A DNA stretch of 44,233 nt from Candidatus Magasanikbacteria bacterium RIFOXYD2_FULL_41_14 (GCA_001784475.1 MFRE01000022.1:1-44233), one strand, 5' to 3'. Shown: positions 36,171 to 44,116, counted from the stretch's first letter. Numbers and translations are program-made. Notes: generated by a model not told the origin, from the sequence alone.

Positions 36171-37994
36171 ATGTGTGGCATAATTGGATATATCGGCAAA
36201 AAACAAGCGCTTCCTATTTTAGTAAATGGTTTGCGTCGTTTGGAATATCGCGGTTATGATTCGGCGGGTGTAGCCATATCAGATGGTAAAAAAGTGGCGC
36301 GAGTTCGGGCGATGGGGAAAATTGACGAATTAGCGAACAAATTAAAACCGATGACTATTAGTGGTACCGTAGGAATTGCTCATACGCGCTGGGCTACGCA
36401 CGGCGGAGTGAGTGAGGACAATGCGCATCCGCACGCGGCTTGTACTGATGACTTGGTGATAGTTCATAATGGTATCATTGAGAACTATCGTGAATTAAAA
36501 GATAAATTTTTAAAAGGCCACGAATTAAAATCACAGACCGATACGGAAATTCTGGCACACTTAATTGAAATATTTTATAAAGGCAACTTAACCGAAGCGG
36601 TGCGGGCGGCGTTAAAGGAAGTTCGTGGTACTTATGGGTTGGTGGCTATGCATAGTGCCGAGCCCGATAAATTGGTAGCCGCTCGGTTAGGTAGTCCTTT
36701 GGTGATTGGGGTAGGGGATGATGAATATTTTTTGGCGTCAGATACTTCACCAATGCTGGCTCACACCAAAGAAGTTGTATTTTTGGATGATGGTGAAATT
36801 GCGGAAATTACTCCCGCGGGATTTAAAATTAGTAATTTAAATTCTAAGAGTGTTGATAAAGTAAGCTCAAAAATTGATTGGGATGAAGCCAGCGCGCAGA
36901 AACAAGGTTTTCCGCATTTTATGTTAAAAGAAATTTTTGACCAACCGGCTGTATTTATGGATGCGATTCGAGGGCGTTATAATTTGGCAGAAGGCACCGC
37001 GCATTTGGGCGGTCTTAATATGACGATTGAGCAGATGCATAAAATAAGGCGAGTGATTTTGTTGGCTTGTGGCACAGCTTCGTATGCCTCTTTGGTAGGT
37101 AAATATGCCATGGAACGTCTAGCTGGCATTCCTACCGAAGTTGATGTTGCTTCTGAATTTCGTTATCGCGACCCGATTATTGATCATCACACTTTGGTGT
37201 TTGGCATATCCCAATCGGGCGAGACGGCTGATACTTTGGCGGCTTTACGTGAAGCTAAACGTAAAGGGGCGTACGTACGCGGAATTGTGAATGTTATTGG
37301 TTCTACTATGGCGCGAGAGACCGATGGTGGCACCTATATGCATGCTGGCCCAGAGCTCGCGGTTGCATCTACTAAGGCCTATACCAATATGTTGGCGGTT
37401 TTAATTTTGTATGCGATTCAATTTGGACGTTTAAACCGTTTGACAGAAGCGACCGGAGAGCGTTTGATTGCAGCTCTTTTAGAAATTCCAGAAAAAATGA
37501 AAGAAGTATTAGCTTTAAACGATGGTATAAAGAAAATTGCCATGAAGTATAAAGACAGCGCTGGTATGTTATTTTTAGGTCGGGGTGTTAATTATCCAGT
37601 AGCACTTGAGGGGTCACACAAATTAAAAGAGATTTCTTATATTCACAGCGAGGCGTATCCGGCTGGGGAAATGAAGCATGGTGCCAATGCGCTCTTGGGT
37701 CCAAATTTTCCAGTTTTGGCTATCATTACAAAAAATCAATTGTATGAAAAAATGCGCAGTAATGTGGAAGAAGTGAAAGCGCGATATTCGCCGTTAATTT
37801 TAGTGGCGACTGTTGGCGACGAAAGCGTGTCTGAATTGGCAGATGATATTATTTACGTTCCGCCTACAATGGAATTGTTGGAACCGTTGTTAAATACCAT
37901 TGCGTTACAGTTATTTGCTTATCATAGCGCAGTGGCTTTGGGGCGAGATGTAGATCGGCCACGCAATTTAGCTAAAAGTGTTACTGTTGAATAA
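36171..37994 (+). CDS. glmS: glutamine--fructose-6-phosphate aminotransferase (isomerizing)
   Basis: MCGIIGYIGKKQALPILVNGLRRLEYRGYDSAGVA; SIS domains; C-terminal PRNLAKSVTVE. Confidence 0.97.
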   Translation: MCGIIGYIGKKQALPILVNGLRRLEYRGYDSAGVAISDGKKVARVRAMGKIDELANKLKPMTISGTVGIAHTRWATHGGVSEDNAHPHAACTDDLVIVHNGIIENYRELKDKFLKGHELKSQTDTEILAHLIEIFYKGNLTEAVRAALKEVRGTYGLVAMHSAEPDKLVAARLGSPLVIGVGDDEYFLASDTSPMLAHTKEVVFLDDGEIAEITPAGFKISNLNSKSVDKVSSKIDWDEASAQKQGFPHFMLKEIFDQPAVFMDAIRGRYNLAEGTAHLGGLNMTIEQMHKIRRVILLACGTASYASLVGKYAMERLAGIPTEVDVASEFRYRDPIIDHHTLVFGISQSGETADTLAALREAKRKGAYVRGIVNVIGSTMARETDGGTYMHAGPELAVASTKAYTNMLAVLILYAIQFGRLNRLTEATGERLIAALLEIPEKMKEVLALNDGIKKIAMKYKDSAGMLFLGRGVNYPVALEGSHKLKEISYIHSEAYPAGEMKHGANALLGPNFPVLAIITKNQLYEKMRSNVEEVKARYSPLILVATVGDESVSELADDIIYVPPTMELLEPLLNTIALQLFAYHSAVALGRDVDRPRNLAKSVTVE

Positions 37995-38000
37995 AATAAT

Positions 38001-38999
38001 ATGACTAAAGGCAAAACTCGTTCGAAGCAGATTCGCTCGGGGCGAAAAATCAAAGTGGTGGTTGTAGGCGGAGGTAATGGCAGTGCCATTGTTCTGCAGG
38101 CGCTAAAAAAATTTGCCGATTCTTTAGAAATTACCGCAGTGATTGGGACCGCTGATTCCGGTGGTTCATCGGGAGAGTTGCGGCGTGAGTTTGGTCTCAT
38201 TCCGTCAGGTGATATTTTGCGGGCGATTCTGGCCCTGAGCCCGACTGATTATAAAATATTGCGAAAGATTTTTTATGAAGTCCGATTTAGTGTTGGTGGC
38301 AAGTTAAATAAACATAATTTAGGTAATTTATTTTTAACTCTCGGCGGTCAATATTCAAAAAATATTGTAAAAACAATTAACGCATTATCTGAAAGCGTCG
38401 GCGCATTAGGTAAAGTTATACCCGCTACTTTAAAACCAGCCGATTTAGCGGTAGAATTAGAAAACGGCCTGATAATTAGAGGTGAGGCCAATATTGATGT
38501 TCCTAAATACAATCGTAATTGGAAGATTAATAAAGCCCTACCCACCCGCGTCCGAGTAAATCCAACGGCTGTGTCCGCGCTGTCTAATGCCGATTACATT
38601 ATTTTTGGTCCGGGTAGTTTATACACTAGCGTCATTGCCCCTTTGACCATTTCGGGAATTTATCAAAGTGTAAAAAAATCGCGTGCCCGCTTAATTGGTT
38701 TAATCACCAATTATAATCATATTTTTGGCGAGACCGGGCCAACTAATTTGAGCGGGACGATCGCGGCTTTGGAAAATAATTTACCACGGCCGTTAGATGT
38801 TATCGTTTTTAATAGCCACCAGCCAGATGTACGAGAGAAAAAATTTGCTCGACAAAAAACCTGGTATTTGTTGGAGCGAGATGATAAAAATCTGACACCT
38901 TACCGCAGCCGCTTGAAATTTTATGATTGTGGTTATAAAAAATTTCCCGGTCTTGATTTCGCCAAGTTAGGAAAATATTTGAAAAAAATAATTAATTGA
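38001..38999 (+). CDS. YvcK/CofD-like gluconeogenesis factor family protein
   Basis: KVVVVGGGNGSAIVLQALKKF..TAVIGTADSGGSSGELRREFGLIPSGDILRAILAL; FGPGSLYTSVIAPL. Confidence 0.92.
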   Translation: MTKGKTRSKQIRSGRKIKVVVVGGGNGSAIVLQALKKFADSLEITAVIGTADSGGSSGELRREFGLIPSGDILRAILALSPTDYKILRKIFYEVRFSVGGKLNKHNLGNLFLTLGGQYSKNIVKTINALSESVGALGKVIPATLKPADLAVELENGLIIRGEANIDVPKYNRNWKINKALPTRVRVNPTAVSALSNADYIIFGPGSLYTSVIAPLTISGIYQSVKKSRARLIGLITNYNHIFGETGPTNLSGTIAALENNLPRPLDVIVFNSHQPDVREKKFARQKTWYLLERDDKNLTPYRSRLKFYDCGYKKFPGLDFAKLGKYLKKIIN

Positions 39000-39015
39000 T
39001 ATCACATAATATTAT

Positions 39016-39375
39016 ATGGAATTTTTAAAAAATAAAAGAAATGATACTTATTCTGTTCAAATTATTGCCAAAGATGGCGACAGTGTCGCGGGTTGGGCGT
39101 TTTTAGTGGTAATAAAAAATGATCGTCACGATGAGCCTTATGGGTTGTTGGAAAATTTGTATGTAGAAAAAGAGCATCGTAATTTAGGGCTGGGCAGCAA
39201 ATTGGTAAACGCTGTGATAACCGAAGCTAAAAACTCGGGATGTTATAAATTATTAGCGACCACCAGATTTTCTAAGACAAAAGTGCAGAGTTGGTATAAA
39301 AAAATTGGTTTTAGTGATCATGGTACGGAATTTCGGATGGATTTAATAAAGTCCGAACCAAAACAAAGTGATTAA
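39016..39375 (+). CDS. GNAT family acetyltransferase
   Basis: LENLYVEKEHRNLGLGSKLVNAVITEAKNSGCYKL. Confidence 0.85.
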   Translation: MEFLKNKRNDTYSVQIIAKDGDSVAGWAFLVVIKNDRHDEPYGLLENLYVEKEHRNLGLGSKLVNAVITEAKNSGCYKLLATTRFSKTKVQSWYKKIGFSDHGTEFRMDLIKSEPKQSD

Positions 39376-39395
39376 TTGATGGGGCGGAAATAAAA

Positions 39396-39431
39396 AATAT
39401 CCCTGCCAGTTGGTAGGGATATTTTTTTTAA
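39396..39431 (+). terminator. terminator hairpin
   Basis: aaaatatccctgccagttggtagggatatttttttt. Confidence 0.75.
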
Positions 39432-39437
39432 AGAAAA

Positions 39438-39536
39438 CTATTTCTTTTTTTTCTTAGCGACTTTCTTCTTAGCGACTTTCTTTTTGGTCGCCTTTTTCTT
39501 AGTGGTCTTCTTGGCGGCTTTTTTCTTTTTTGCCAT
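39438..39536 (-). CDS. very small Lys/Ala-rich basic protein (histone H1-tail-like), 32 aa
   Basis: SD ggaggtgttaact then MAKKKKAAKKTTKKKATKKKVAKKKVAKKKKK*. Confidence 0.65.
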   Translation of the reverse strand: MAKKKKAAKKTTKKKATKKKVAKKKVAKKKKK

Positions 39537-39888
39537 AGTTAACACCTCCCATCTTTTAGTCCCGACAAAGGCGGGACATTTTTTTCTCGCGATCGCGAGA
39601 GAAAATCTTTTAGATTTTTTACAAGACAAGCATTGTTGTAAAAAATTCTTTCGACCTATATATATTATAGAGTGAAATGAAATAAAATGAAATAGTGTAA
39701 AGGAAAGTTATGCACAGGTCTTCGTTTTGACGCGGTTGGAATTACGGCCTGTAAGCAGGTGGTGAGCAAAAAAATTAATTTTTTAAAATAAAAAATTTTA
39801 TAAAAAAATATTTTGATTTGTATCAAAATATTTTTTAGCGTGATAGTTTAGTGAAACGCTTAGCGTCCCCCTAACGACGCTAAGCGTC

Positions 39889-40058
39889 GTGCCCCCGGAG
39901 AGGATCGGCTTTGACTCAAATTTTCTTCCAAAAATTTGGTCTAGCCACCGCCTCCCGATCGCGCGGCGTCAGTTCGGCCGCGCGATATCGGTCCGGCGTT
40001 CGATCCTCTCGGTCGCAACCAAATTAAAACAATCCACATAAGTGGATTGTTTTAATTT
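39889..40058 (-). other. tRNA-3'-end-associated structured element (Arg-TCG copy)
   Basis: minus strand: hairpin, gagaggatcgaacgccgg (antisense T-arm), GC hairpin, AAATTTT hairpin, direct copy gatcctctccgggggcac. Confidence 0.65.
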
Positions 40059-40059
40059 G

Positions 40060-40131
40060 TGCCCCCAGAGAGGATCGAACTCCCATCTTCAGGTTCGAAG
40101 CCTGATGTCCTATCCATTGAACGACGAGGGC
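40060..40131 (-). tRNA. tRNA-Arg(TCG)
   Basis: GCCCTCGTCGTTCAATGGATAGGACATCAGGCTTCGAACCTGAAGATGGGAGTTCGATCCTCTCTGGGGGCA; loop CTTCGAA. Confidence 0.9.
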
Positions 40132-40163
40132 ATTGTTAAATAAATTGTTTTTTGTTATTTGCA

Positions 40164-40236
40164 CCTATCCACTCCGACGCTTCTCTCGCGAGAAGGTTGG
40201 AGCCCCGACCTTGCGTCGGGGTTGAACGACAGGGGT
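40164..40236 (-). other. 5'-half copy of tRNA-Arg(TCG) split in the D-loop by two hairpins
   Basis: minus: GTCGTTCAA-[CCCCGACGCAAGGTCGGGG CTCCAACCTTCTCGCGAGAGAAGCGTCGGAG]-TGGATAGG vs tRNA GTCGTTCAATGGATAGG. Confidence 0.6.
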
Positions 40237-40239
40237 TTA

Positions 40240-40272
40240 AAATACCCACCCGATAATTGGGCGGGTATTTTG
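40240..40272 (-). terminator. hairpin following tRNA-Lys
   Basis: aaaatacccgcccaattatcgggtgggtatttt. Confidence 0.6.
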
Positions 40273-40345
40273 TGGGCCGCCAGAGGATCGAACTCTGGAC
40301 CTTATCCTTAAGAGGGATCTGCTCTACCAGCTGAGCTAGCGGCCC
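40273..40345 (-). tRNA. tRNA-Lys(CTT)
   Basis: GGGCCGCTAGCTCAGCTGGTAGAGCAGATCCCTCTTAAGGATAAGGTCCAGAGTTCGATCCTCTGGCGGCCC; loop CTCTTAA. Confidence 0.88.
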
Positions 40346-40399
40346 GTAAGTATTTGTATGTGTGTTAATCTCATCTAACTGAGAGACTTGTGTTTACCA

Positions 40400-40486
40400 T
40401 TTCTCGCCCCGTAGAGAACCAGCGGTTCTTCTACCGGGGAGCTAGCGGCCCGTAAGTATTTGTATTTATGATAATCTCATTTAACC
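40400..40486 (-). other. 5'-half copy of tRNA-Lys plus its upstream sequence, D-loop hairpin insertion
   Basis: gagctagcggcccgtaagtatttgtat at 40333-40359 repeated at 40439-40465; aatctcat[c/t]taac also repeated; hairpin ccccgtagagaaccagcggttcttctaccgggg. Confidence 0.65.
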
Positions 40487-41251
40487 CAGGTCGTTTTTAC
40501 CTCTTTTGATTATAGTGGTCTTTGGCCCTTTCCATCCTTTTACTTTTAATGCAGCTTCGGCCGATTCAGTTTGAGCTTCTTGTTTGCTCGTACCCATTCC
40601 TTCGGCCACTAATTCTTTTTCTAAAAACGCTCCCACAACGAAATTTTTGGCATGATCTGGCCCTTCTTCTTTTAATACCTTATAGGTTGGGGTAATCCCT
40701 AAAATTTCTTGGGCGGATTCTTGAAAGCGACTCTTGGCATCCATGTGTAAATTATTTTCAAAAATGTTTTCAAGTTTTGTTAAAACAAATCGGGCGATAA
40801 ACTGCCGCGAAGCTTCATAACCATGGTCAAGATAAATGGCGCCGTTAAGGGCTTCAAATAAATTCGCCATGATGTAGTCGCGCGCTTTGGTGCCTGCGTC
40901 TTTGGCTTCGCCGTGACTCAAAAATAAATATGGTTCTAAACCAATTTCATAAGCAACCGCCGCTAGAGTATTGGCATTAACAAGCGCGGCGCGCCAATTG
41001 GTGAGTTCGCCCTCGGGATTGCCATATTCATTAAATAGAAATTCAGTCACTACCAATTCTAGCACAGCATCACCCAAGAATTCCAGACGTTCATTGTGCC
41101 CGCAAGGAAAATCCCGGTGTTCATTTAAATATGAACGATGCACAAAGGCCTGGACCAAAAGTTCCGGACGTTTAAATTTTATACCTAAATGCTTCTGTAA
41201 AAGAGCGAATTTGCGTTCTTTGATTTCCGGCAGATTCATTATTTTATTCAT
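40481..41251 (-). CDS. rnc: ribonuclease III
   Basis: HNERLEFLGDAVLELVVTEFLF; C-terminal dsRBD. Confidence 0.95.
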   Translation of the reverse strand: MNKIMNLPEIKERKFALLQKHLGIKFKRPELLVQAFVHRSYLNEHRDFPCGHNERLEFLGDAVLELVVTEFLFNEYGNPEGELTNWRAALVNANTLAAVAYEIGLEPYLFLSHGEAKDAGTKARDYIMANLFEALNGAIYLDHGYEASRQFIARFVLTKLENIFENNLHMDAKSRFQESAQEILGITPTYKVLKEEGPDHAKNFVVGAFLEKELVAEGMGTSKQEAQTESAEAALKVKGWKGPKTTIIKRGKNDLG

Positions 41252-41329
41252 AAGAGATTATTTATCTCTTATCTTATATCTCTTATGGTTAAGAAATAGA
41301 AGATAAAAGACATAATTAATTTAGATTTT

Positions 41330-41788
41330 TTATTTAACCGATTTTTTATCGGACGGATTGGTTGGTTCTCCGACCATATCTTTATAAAGCGCACCGAGTA
41401 CACCATTAACAAATTTTCCAGACGCTGGTCCGCCAAAGCTTTTTCCCAATTCAATTGCTTCGTTAATGGCAACTTTGGGTGGCACAGCATCACCGCCAAA
41501 TTTTAACTCAAAAATTCCTAGGCGTAAAATGTTCCTGTCAACAATCGTGATTTGATCAACTGGCCAGTTGGGTGCGTATTGGACAATTAGTTTGTCAATC
41601 TCAATTAAATTATTAATTATTGAGTCAATAAGTTCAGCCGCAAATTTTTTCTCAACACTAAGACCAATGCCAAATTCAGTTAAATTGTGGTCTAAAATCG
41701 CCGGTAGCCCTGCAGTGGGTCGGCCGCGGAAATCCCATTCAAACAAAGTTTGAAGGGCAATGCTTCTGGCCAAGTGGCGATTTGACAT
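41330..41788 (-). CDS. nusB: transcription antitermination factor NusB
   Basis: RHLARSIALQTLFEWDF...DRNILRLGIFEL...PPKVAINEAIELGKSFGGPASGKFVNGVLG. Confidence 0.95.
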   Translation of the reverse strand: MSNRHLARSIALQTLFEWDFRGRPTAGLPAILDHNLTEFGIGLSVEKKFAAELIDSIINNLIEIDKLIVQYAPNWPVDQITIVDRNILRLGIFELKFGGDAVPPKVAINEAIELGKSFGGPASGKFVNGVLGALYKDMVGEPTNPSDKKSVK

Positions 41789-41862
41789 AAAACCACGAAT
41801 CTTTATTCACGAATCAACGTGAATAATAGTAAATAAATAATATTCAAATTAGTACCTCACTT

Positions 41863-42081
41863 TTATTTTTTGGCTTTAGCGGATTTGACCTGGCGGTGGG
41901 CGCGTTTAGCGACATTCAATACCTGACGGCCTTTATAAGTGCCACAGCCAACGCAGGCGCGGTGCGATAAAATAACTTTGCCACATTTTGCGCAGGTAGC
42001 TCCAGTTTTAGGCGTTAAGGCAAAATGAGCGGCACGGCGACGTTTGTCGCCACTAGTTCGACGATGTCCGGGAAGTCCCAT
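41863..42081 (-). CDS. rpmF: ribosomal protein bL32
   Basis: MGLPGHRRTSGDKRRRAAHFALTPKTGATCAKCGKVILSHRACVGCGTYKGRQV. Confidence 0.92.
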   Translation of the reverse strand: MGLPGHRRTSGDKRRRAAHFALTPKTGATCAKCGKVILSHRACVGCGTYKGRQVLNVAKRAHRQVKSAKAKK

Positions 42082-42238
42082 ACAATTATAGATTATCCGC
42101 CAAAGGCGGACCCGCTTATGGCGGGAAATATCAAAAATAATGAGTAAATAATACCATATATTTTGCTTTTTGGCAAGAGACATTGATTTATTGTGTTATT
42201 ATTGCTAGAATAGCACAATATTGGCAAAAAGTTGGTTT

Positions 42239-43213
42239 ATGGAGATAAAGTTAATAAACAACATAGATGAATGGCTGTCAAAGGTGGTAAATGCCTCTTT
42301 CGCCCAATCTTTCGAGTGGGGCGAAATTTTGTCTGCCGAAGGCCAAAAGATTGAGCGATTAAAGATTGTTGATAAGGGGCAAATACTGGCGTTGGCATTG
42401 GTAGTATATATTGATTTACCATTGGTTGGTTGTTATGCTTATTGCCCCAAAGGGCCAGTGGTGGTCAGTGGTGGCACTGTCGGCAATTTTGAGGAAGCAT
42501 TAAATAAATATTTCAGCGCTCGCGGCTGCACCTTTTTTAGATTTGAGCCAATAATTGCTTGGCCGACTAGCGCCAATATAAAAAAAACAATTGATTTAAA
42601 TCCGCGCGCTACCTTGGTGCTTGATTTAAATGATAATGAGGAAGCAATTTTAGCGGGGATGCATCCTAAGACCAGGTACAACATTCGTTTGGCCGAAAAA
42701 AAGGGCGTTGTGATAAAAGAAGAAAAAAATTTGGATATTTTTTTAAAACTGATGAATGTCACCGGTAAACGTGATAACTTTGGCTTGCATGCGCGTGGAC
42801 ATTATGAAGCGGTTTTGAAAAATTCAGCAGTTAAACAGCTTGTTGCTTTTTTTGATAGTAAGCCAATAGCCACAACGGTTTTAATTGAGAGCGGATCAAT
42901 TTTAACGTATCTTTATGGTGCTTCTGACTATGAATATCGCCATTTAATGTCTCCATATCTTTTGCAATGGGAAGCAATTAAGCGTGCCAAGGGTTTAGGA
43001 AGCAAATTTTATGATTTTTTTGGTGTTGCCCCAAATATTGGTTCTGTTTCTGATTATCAATTTGATAGCTACCACCAATATGCTGGTGTAACCCGTTTTA
43101 AGCTTGGGTTTGGCGGTCGTTATACGGAGTCGCCCGGCACATACGATTTTGTCATTGATAAAAAAAGATATTGGGCGTATAAAACGTTGAGGTGGATTAG
43201 ACGTCTAGTGTAA
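42239..43213 (+). CDS. FemAB-like peptidoglycan-bridge aminoacyltransferase / GNAT
   Basis: FAQSFEWGEILSAEGQKIERL...MHPKTRYNIRLAEKKGV...YLYGASDYEYRHLMSPYLLQWEAIKRAK..FYDFFGVAP. Confidence 0.9.
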   Translation: MEIKLINNIDEWLSKVVNASFAQSFEWGEILSAEGQKIERLKIVDKGQILALALVVYIDLPLVGCYAYCPKGPVVVSGGTVGNFEEALNKYFSARGCTFFRFEPIIAWPTSANIKKTIDLNPRATLVLDLNDNEEAILAGMHPKTRYNIRLAEKKGVVIKEEKNLDIFLKLMNVTGKRDNFGLHARGHYEAVLKNSAVKQLVAFFDSKPIATTVLIESGSILTYLYGASDYEYRHLMSPYLLQWEAIKRAKGLGSKFYDFFGVAPNIGSVSDYQFDSYHQYAGVTRFKLGFGGRYTESPGTYDFVIDKKRYWAYKTLRWIRRLV

Positions 43214-43222
43214 ATTAGGTTA

Positions 43223-43268
43223 GTCCTCGTAGTTTCCGCCAAATGCGGACCCGCCTCGGGCGGGTAAT
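43223..43268 (+). other. 5'-half copy of tRNA-Arg(CCG) split in the D-loop by palindromic hairpin
   Basis: GTCCTCGTAGTTT (identical to tRNA 43356-43368) -[ccgccaaatgcggacccgcctcgggcgggt]- aatg. Confidence 0.65.
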
Positions 43269-43355
43269 GAACCCTGTGCAAGAGCACAGCTCTGTACCGG
43301 GCGAGACCCAGACATAATGAATCCGTAGAATTTAAAAAATTAGTTATTTGACAGT

Positions 43356-43427
43356 GTCCTCGTAGTTTAATGGATAGAATATCTCCCTCCGAAGGAGGTG
43401 ATGCGCGTTCGATTCGCGCCGAGGGCA
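43356..43427 (+). tRNA. tRNA-Arg(CCG)
   Basis: GTCCTCGTAGTTTAATGGATAGAATATCTCCCTCCGAAGGAGGTGATGCGCGTTCGATTCGCGCCGAGGGCA; loop CTCCGAA. Confidence 0.9.
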
Positions 43428-43428
43428 C

Positions 43429-43582
43429 AAAAATATCAGAATTTTCTGATATTTTTATCGGCACGAATCGAACGGGAAAGGGTGAAAACGGGAGTTTTCA
43501 CTCACGGAGGAAAGTCCACGAAAACCCGAAGGTTTTCGTGTGAGGAAAGAATAGACGACGTGAGATTTCGCGCCGAGGGCAC
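43429..43582 (+). other. tRNA-3'-end-associated structured element (Arg-CCG copy, different core)
   Basis: hairpin aaaaatatcagaattttctgatattttt, antisense T-arm cacgaatcgaacg, two strong hairpins, direct copy gatttcgcgccgagggcac (43563-43582). Confidence 0.65.
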
Positions 43583-43687
43583 AAATTGGCATTATTTGTT
43601 TGAGCGGATGATTAGGTTATTAAAATTTGTTATTGACATCCATTTTTTTTACTTCTATAATAGAATATACACTGTATAAATAATAAT

Positions 43688-44116
43688 ATGCCAGCCCAAA
43701 TTGGTAAAACTGAAAATGGTAACGCCCTACATTATTCTGTCGGGGCGATTATTAAATTGCAAGGCAAGTATTTGTTAATAGACAGAGCTATTAAGCCAAG
43801 TGGTTTTGCGGTTTTGGCAGGTCATATTAATGACGGCGAAACCACAGAGCATGCTTTGGCGAGAGAAGTGGAAGAAGAGGGTGGTTTGGGGATAGCGAGC
43901 GCGAAATTGGTGTGGCAAGGCGAAGTAGAAAATAACTGGTGTAGTCGCGGAATCGGAATTCACTACTGGAATGTTTTTGAGTGCGAAACAACTGGAGACC
44001 CTATGCTTTTTACAGCAGAAGCAAAAAGTATAGGTCTATATACAATTGAAGAAATGAAAAAAATGCCATTTGATCCGGCGGTGTTATATTGGATGAAGAA
44101 ATTACATATTTTATAA
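43688..44116 (+). CDS. NUDIX hydrolase
   Basis: GHINDGETTEHALAREVEEEGGL: near-canonical Nudix box. Confidence 0.9.
   Translation: MPAQIGKTENGNALHYSVGAIIKLQGKYLLIDRAIKPSGFAVLAGHINDGETTEHALAREVEEEGGLGIASAKLVWQGEVENNWCSRGIGIHYWNVFECETTGDPMLFTAEAKSIGLYTIEEMKKMPFDPAVLYWMKKLHIL

Noticed and set aside
43223-43582. Full RNase P RNA gene interrupted by a tRNA
   Set aside because: Only the GGAGGAAAGTCC string is convincing; other conserved regions are missing or in the wrong order
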